Assembly: GCF_031624495.1 (NCBI RefSeq)
Contig: NZ_JAMQOP010000001.1
Location: forward strand, 248,001-312,000
Direction: 5' to 3'
Length of the DNA: 64,000 nt
DNA from: Halogeometricum sp. S1BR25-6
GTDB taxonomy: Archaea; Halobacteriota; Halobacteria; Halobacteriales; Haloferacaceae
Part shown: positions 61,951-64,000 of the stretch, in pieces
Position numbering within the stretch: position 1 is the first letter of the stretch
Layout: every line of letters begins with the position of its first letter
Position numbers and translations under genes: made by a program
The notes under the pieces: generated by a model
What the model saw: only the letters and a program-made list of their open reading frames with translations
Database searches by the model: none
Told to the model about the DNA's origin: nothing

Positions 61951-63075
61951 ATGAGCGAGGACCCCGAGGAGGGGATGCTGTCGTGGGACGAGACGGTGTT
62001 CCGCGACGAGCACGTCTTCGAGATAGACTACGTTCCGGAGACGTTCAACCACCGCGAGACGCAGTTGCAGAGTCTCAAGTACGCGCTGCGTCCGGCCGTC
62101 CGGGGGTCCCGCCCGCTCAACACCACCGTCCGCGGTCCGCCGGGGACGGGCAAGACCACCGCCGTCCAGAAACTGTACGGCGAACTCGGCGCGCAGTCGG
62201 GCGTCCGCGCCGTGCGCGTCAACTGCCAGGTCGACTCCACCAGATACGCCGTCTTCTCCCGCATCTTCGAGCACATCTTCGAGTACGAACCGCCCTCCTC
62301 GGGCATCTCCTTCAAGAAGCTGTTCGGGCAGATAACCGACAGATTGGTCGAGGAGGACGAGGTGCTCGCCGTCGCGCTCGACGACGTGAACTACCTGTTC
62401 TACGAGAACGAAGCTTCGGACACGCTGTACTCGCTGCTCCGCGCCCACGAGACGCACTCGGGGGCGCGCATCGGCGTCATCATCGTCTCTTCGGACCTCG
62501 CCTTGGACGTCATCGACGAACTCGACGGGCGCGTTCAGAGCGTCTTCCGGCCCGAGGAGGTGTACTTCCCGGTGTACGGCGTCGACGAAATCGTCGACAT
62601 CCTCCGCGGGCGGGCGAAACGCGGGTTCCACGACAGCGTCGTCGGCGCCCCCGAACTTGACCGGGTGGCCGAACTCACCGCCGAGAGCGGCGACCTCAGG
62701 GTCGGAATCGACCTGCTCCGCCGCGCCGGCCTCCACGCCGAGATGCGCGCCAGTCGCACCGTGACGCTCGAAGACGTTGAGGCGGCCTACGACAAATCGA
62801 AGTACGTCCACCTCTCGCGCTGTCTCCGCGGCCTCTCCGACTCCGAACGCGCCCTGGTGCGCGTCGTCGCCGAGTACGACGGCGAACAGGCCGGCACCGT
62901 CTACGAGGGATTCCACGACGAGACCGGACTCGGCTACACGCGTTACTCCGAAATCGTCACCAAACTCGATCAACTCGGTATCATCGACACAGAGTACGCC
63001 GAGATAGACGGACGCGGCCGCTCCCGGTCGCTCTCCCTGGCGTACGACGCCGATGCGGTTCTCGACCGGCTCTGA
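61951..63075 (+). CDS. orc: Orc1/Cdc6-type replication initiator
   Basis: 374 residues from the ATG at 61951 (MSEDPEEGMLSWDETVFRDE); an in-frame GTG four codons earlier (61939) is possible. AAA+ part: LNTTVRGPPGTGKTTAVQKLYGEL (Walker A), VLAVALDDVNYLFYENEAS (Walker B written LDDVN), VIIVSSDLALDVIDELDGRVQSVFRPEEVYFP (sensor 1 and arginine region). The C-terminal winged helix is GFHDETGLGYTRYSEIVTKLDQLGIIDTEYAE. Haloarchaea encode many Orc paralogues; the shortened, atypical Walker B marks a divergent type. I see no origin box set beside it. Confidence 0.9.
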   Translation: MSEDPEEGMLSWDETVFRDEHVFEIDYVPETFNHRETQLQSLKYALRPAVRGSRPLNTTVRGPPGTGKTTAVQKLYGELGAQSGVRAVRVNCQVDSTRYAVFSRIFEHIFEYEPPSSGISFKKLFGQITDRLVEEDEVLAVALDDVNYLFYENEASDTLYSLLRAHETHSGARIGVIIVSSDLALDVIDELDGRVQSVFRPEEVYFPVYGVDEIVDILRGRAKRGFHDSVVGAPELDRVAELTAESGDLRVGIDLLRRAGLHAEMRASRTVTLEDVEAAYDKSKYVHLSRCLRGLSDSERALVRVVAEYDGEQAGTVYEGFHDETGLGYTRYSEIVTKLDQLGIIDTEYAEIDGRGRSRSLSLAYDADAVLDRL

Positions 63076-63096
63076 ATCCGGCTTCGACCCCCGTGC

Positions 63097-63876
63097 TCAC
63101 TGCGTGTTCGCCATTCCGCCGTCCACCGAGAGGGACTCGCCGTTCACGTACCCCGAGAGGTCGGACGCGAGGTAGAGCGCCACGTCGGCGACGTCCTCGG
63201 GCGTTCCGCTCCGCCGACTCGGAATCGACTGCGTGTACGCGTCCTCGGCGTCCGTTCCGAATATCGGCACGTCGTCGGTGGTCATCGCCGTCTCGATGAG
63301 GCCGGGGTGGACGGCGTTGACGCGGACGCCCTCGGGTCCGAGGCGGGCCGCGAGCGCGTACGTCATCAGACGAACCGCGCCCTTCGAGGTGCAGTAGCTC
63401 ACGAAGTCGGCCGACCCGCGCAGGCCGGCGACGCTGGAGAGGTTGATGATGCTGCCGCCGTCGCCGCCGTCCTCGACCATTCGATTCGCCGCCGCGCGCG
63501 CCCCGTAGTAGACGCCGCGGACGTTGACGTCCATCGTCCGGTCGAACACCTCGTCGTCCTCGTCGAGGAACGTCTCGGCGCGGAAGATGCCCGCGTTGTT
63601 CACCATCACGTCGACGCCGCCGAACTCGTCGGCGACGTCCATCGCGTCGAGGTGGTCGTCGTATCGGCTCACGTCGCACTCGACGAACGCCGCGCTCGCG
63701 TCCGTCTCGGCCTCGATTCGCTCGTGAGTCGGCTCGTCTCCCTCCCGCGGTTCCTCCTGTACGTCCGCGACGACCACGTCGCACCCCTCCTCGGCGAAGA
63801 GTAGCGATATCGCCCGTCCGATTCCGCTCGCACCGCCTGTTACGACCGCCGTCTCGTCTGTCAGTAGTTCTCGCAC
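63097..63876 (-). CDS. Short-chain dehydrogenase/reductase (SDR)
   Basis: 259 residues from the GTG at 63876 (VRELLTDETAVVTGGASGIGRA). The Rossmann motif TGGASGIG, MVNNAGIF, catalytic SSVAGLRGSADFVSYCTSKGAV (Ser, Tyr, Lys) and VNAVHPGLIETAM are complete. ADVQEEPREGDE after the second strand (acidic Asp) hints at NAD rather than NADP. Substrate unknown. Ends SVDGGMANTQ as usual for classical SDRs. Confidence 0.92.
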   Translation of the reverse strand: MRELLTDETAVVTGGASGIGRAISLLFAEEGCDVVVADVQEEPREGDEPTHERIEAETDASAAFVECDVSRYDDHLDAMDVADEFGGVDVMVNNAGIFRAETFLDEDDEVFDRTMDVNVRGVYYGARAAANRMVEDGGDGGSIINLSSVAGLRGSADFVSYCTSKGAVRLMTYALAARLGPEGVRVNAVHPGLIETAMTTDDVPIFGTDAEDAYTQSIPSRRSGTPEDVADVALYLASDLSGYVNGESLSVDGGMANTQ

Positions 63877-63975
63877 GACTCCCGGTACCGCACCGCGGTA
63901 GAAGTATCTACCCGAAAACATTTGTCTTCTGCCACGACCGGCTCGACGAGGCCCGGCCCGCCGCGGACGCCGACC

Positions 63976-64000
63976 CTACAGGAACTCGATGTCGCCCGTC
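63976..64000 (-). CDS. 3' end of a gene entering from the right
   Basis: The minus strand reads TGDIEFL and stop at 63976-63978 before the window ends. Only eight codons are seen, so the product cannot be named. Confidence 0.35.

Overview
This window is about 64 kb of chromosome from a haloarchaeon. The DNA is GC-rich, the proteins are very acidic, many genes start leaderless about 25 bases after a TATA element, GTG starts are common, and the core machinery is archaeal (TBP, PCNA, PriL, RFC, Orc1/Cdc6, Hjc, thermosome, aIF1A, RIO1). From memory, the order thermosome - KH protein - RIO1 - aIF1A ... tyrS ... DUF460 ... RNase Z - RfcC - Asd ... priL ... PCNA resembles one segment of the Haloferax volcanii chromosome. 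I therefore infer a member of the Haloferacales; no search was run.

Layout. 1-5.6 kb: cell-surface/MoxR-associated cluster (DUF58, a two-helix protein, DUF4129 protein with a (QS)15 tract), two half-size MgtE proteins, and a frameshifted Tat-exported subtilase. 5.75-9.75 kb: accessory island. A resident nucleoside-recognition (Gate) membrane gene is broken into a 5' part (5778-6173) and a 3' part (9079-9735). Between them lie 2.9 kb carrying an integrase relic, a complete second copy of the same gene, a Tat-signal gene relic and a Tat-exported Hcp-family protein. 9.8-18.6 kb: housekeeping (UPF0201, UPF0200 kinase, YccF, tRNA-Arg(TCT), zinc micro-protein, thermosome, KH/Pno1, RIO1, aIF1A, hydrolase, TyrS). 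18.7-28.8 kb: an 84-bp inverted-repeat element, a GIDE-like gene with two frameshifts, DUF460 protein, PhzF, RNase Z, SHOCT protein, RfcC, archaetidylserine decarboxylase, a Tat lipoprotein, remains of two opposed membrane genes, and a glycerophosphodiesterase.

28.8-39.7 kb: TrmG10, TBP, CPBP protease, HisG, a wHTH regulator, the SAM-salvage pair dadD/ahcY separated by a palindrome cluster, small proteins, a formate/nitrite-type channel, Hjc and a SWIM protein. 39.9-49.2 kb: secreted coiled-coil protein plus PGF-CTERM protein, PriL, a zinc protein, an MFS exporter, PCNA, arsenic operon arsR-arsC-arsM, and RlmE/TRAM. 49.3-64 kb: an RHH regulator overlapping a queuosine-precursor transporter, both TatC proteins (fused TatCt and TatCo with a long acidic head), a segment bounded by a whole and a broken SRPBCC gene and carrying a methyltransferase and a lone ABC permease, LarE, a flavin reductase, an HhH-MutS ATPase, an Orc1/Cdc6 protein, an SDR, and the tail of one more gene.

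The pieces connect. The window encodes both TatC proteins of the Tat pathway and several likely Tat substrates (subtilase, Hcp protein, DUF4352 lipoprotein). Replication and repair genes recur throughout (RfcC, Hjc, PriL, PCNA, HhH-MutS, Orc). DadD and AhcY together recycle S-adenosylmethionine by-products. Several otherwise well-conserved genes are broken by single-base shifts, so the chance of consensus errors should be kept in mind when calling pseudogenes.
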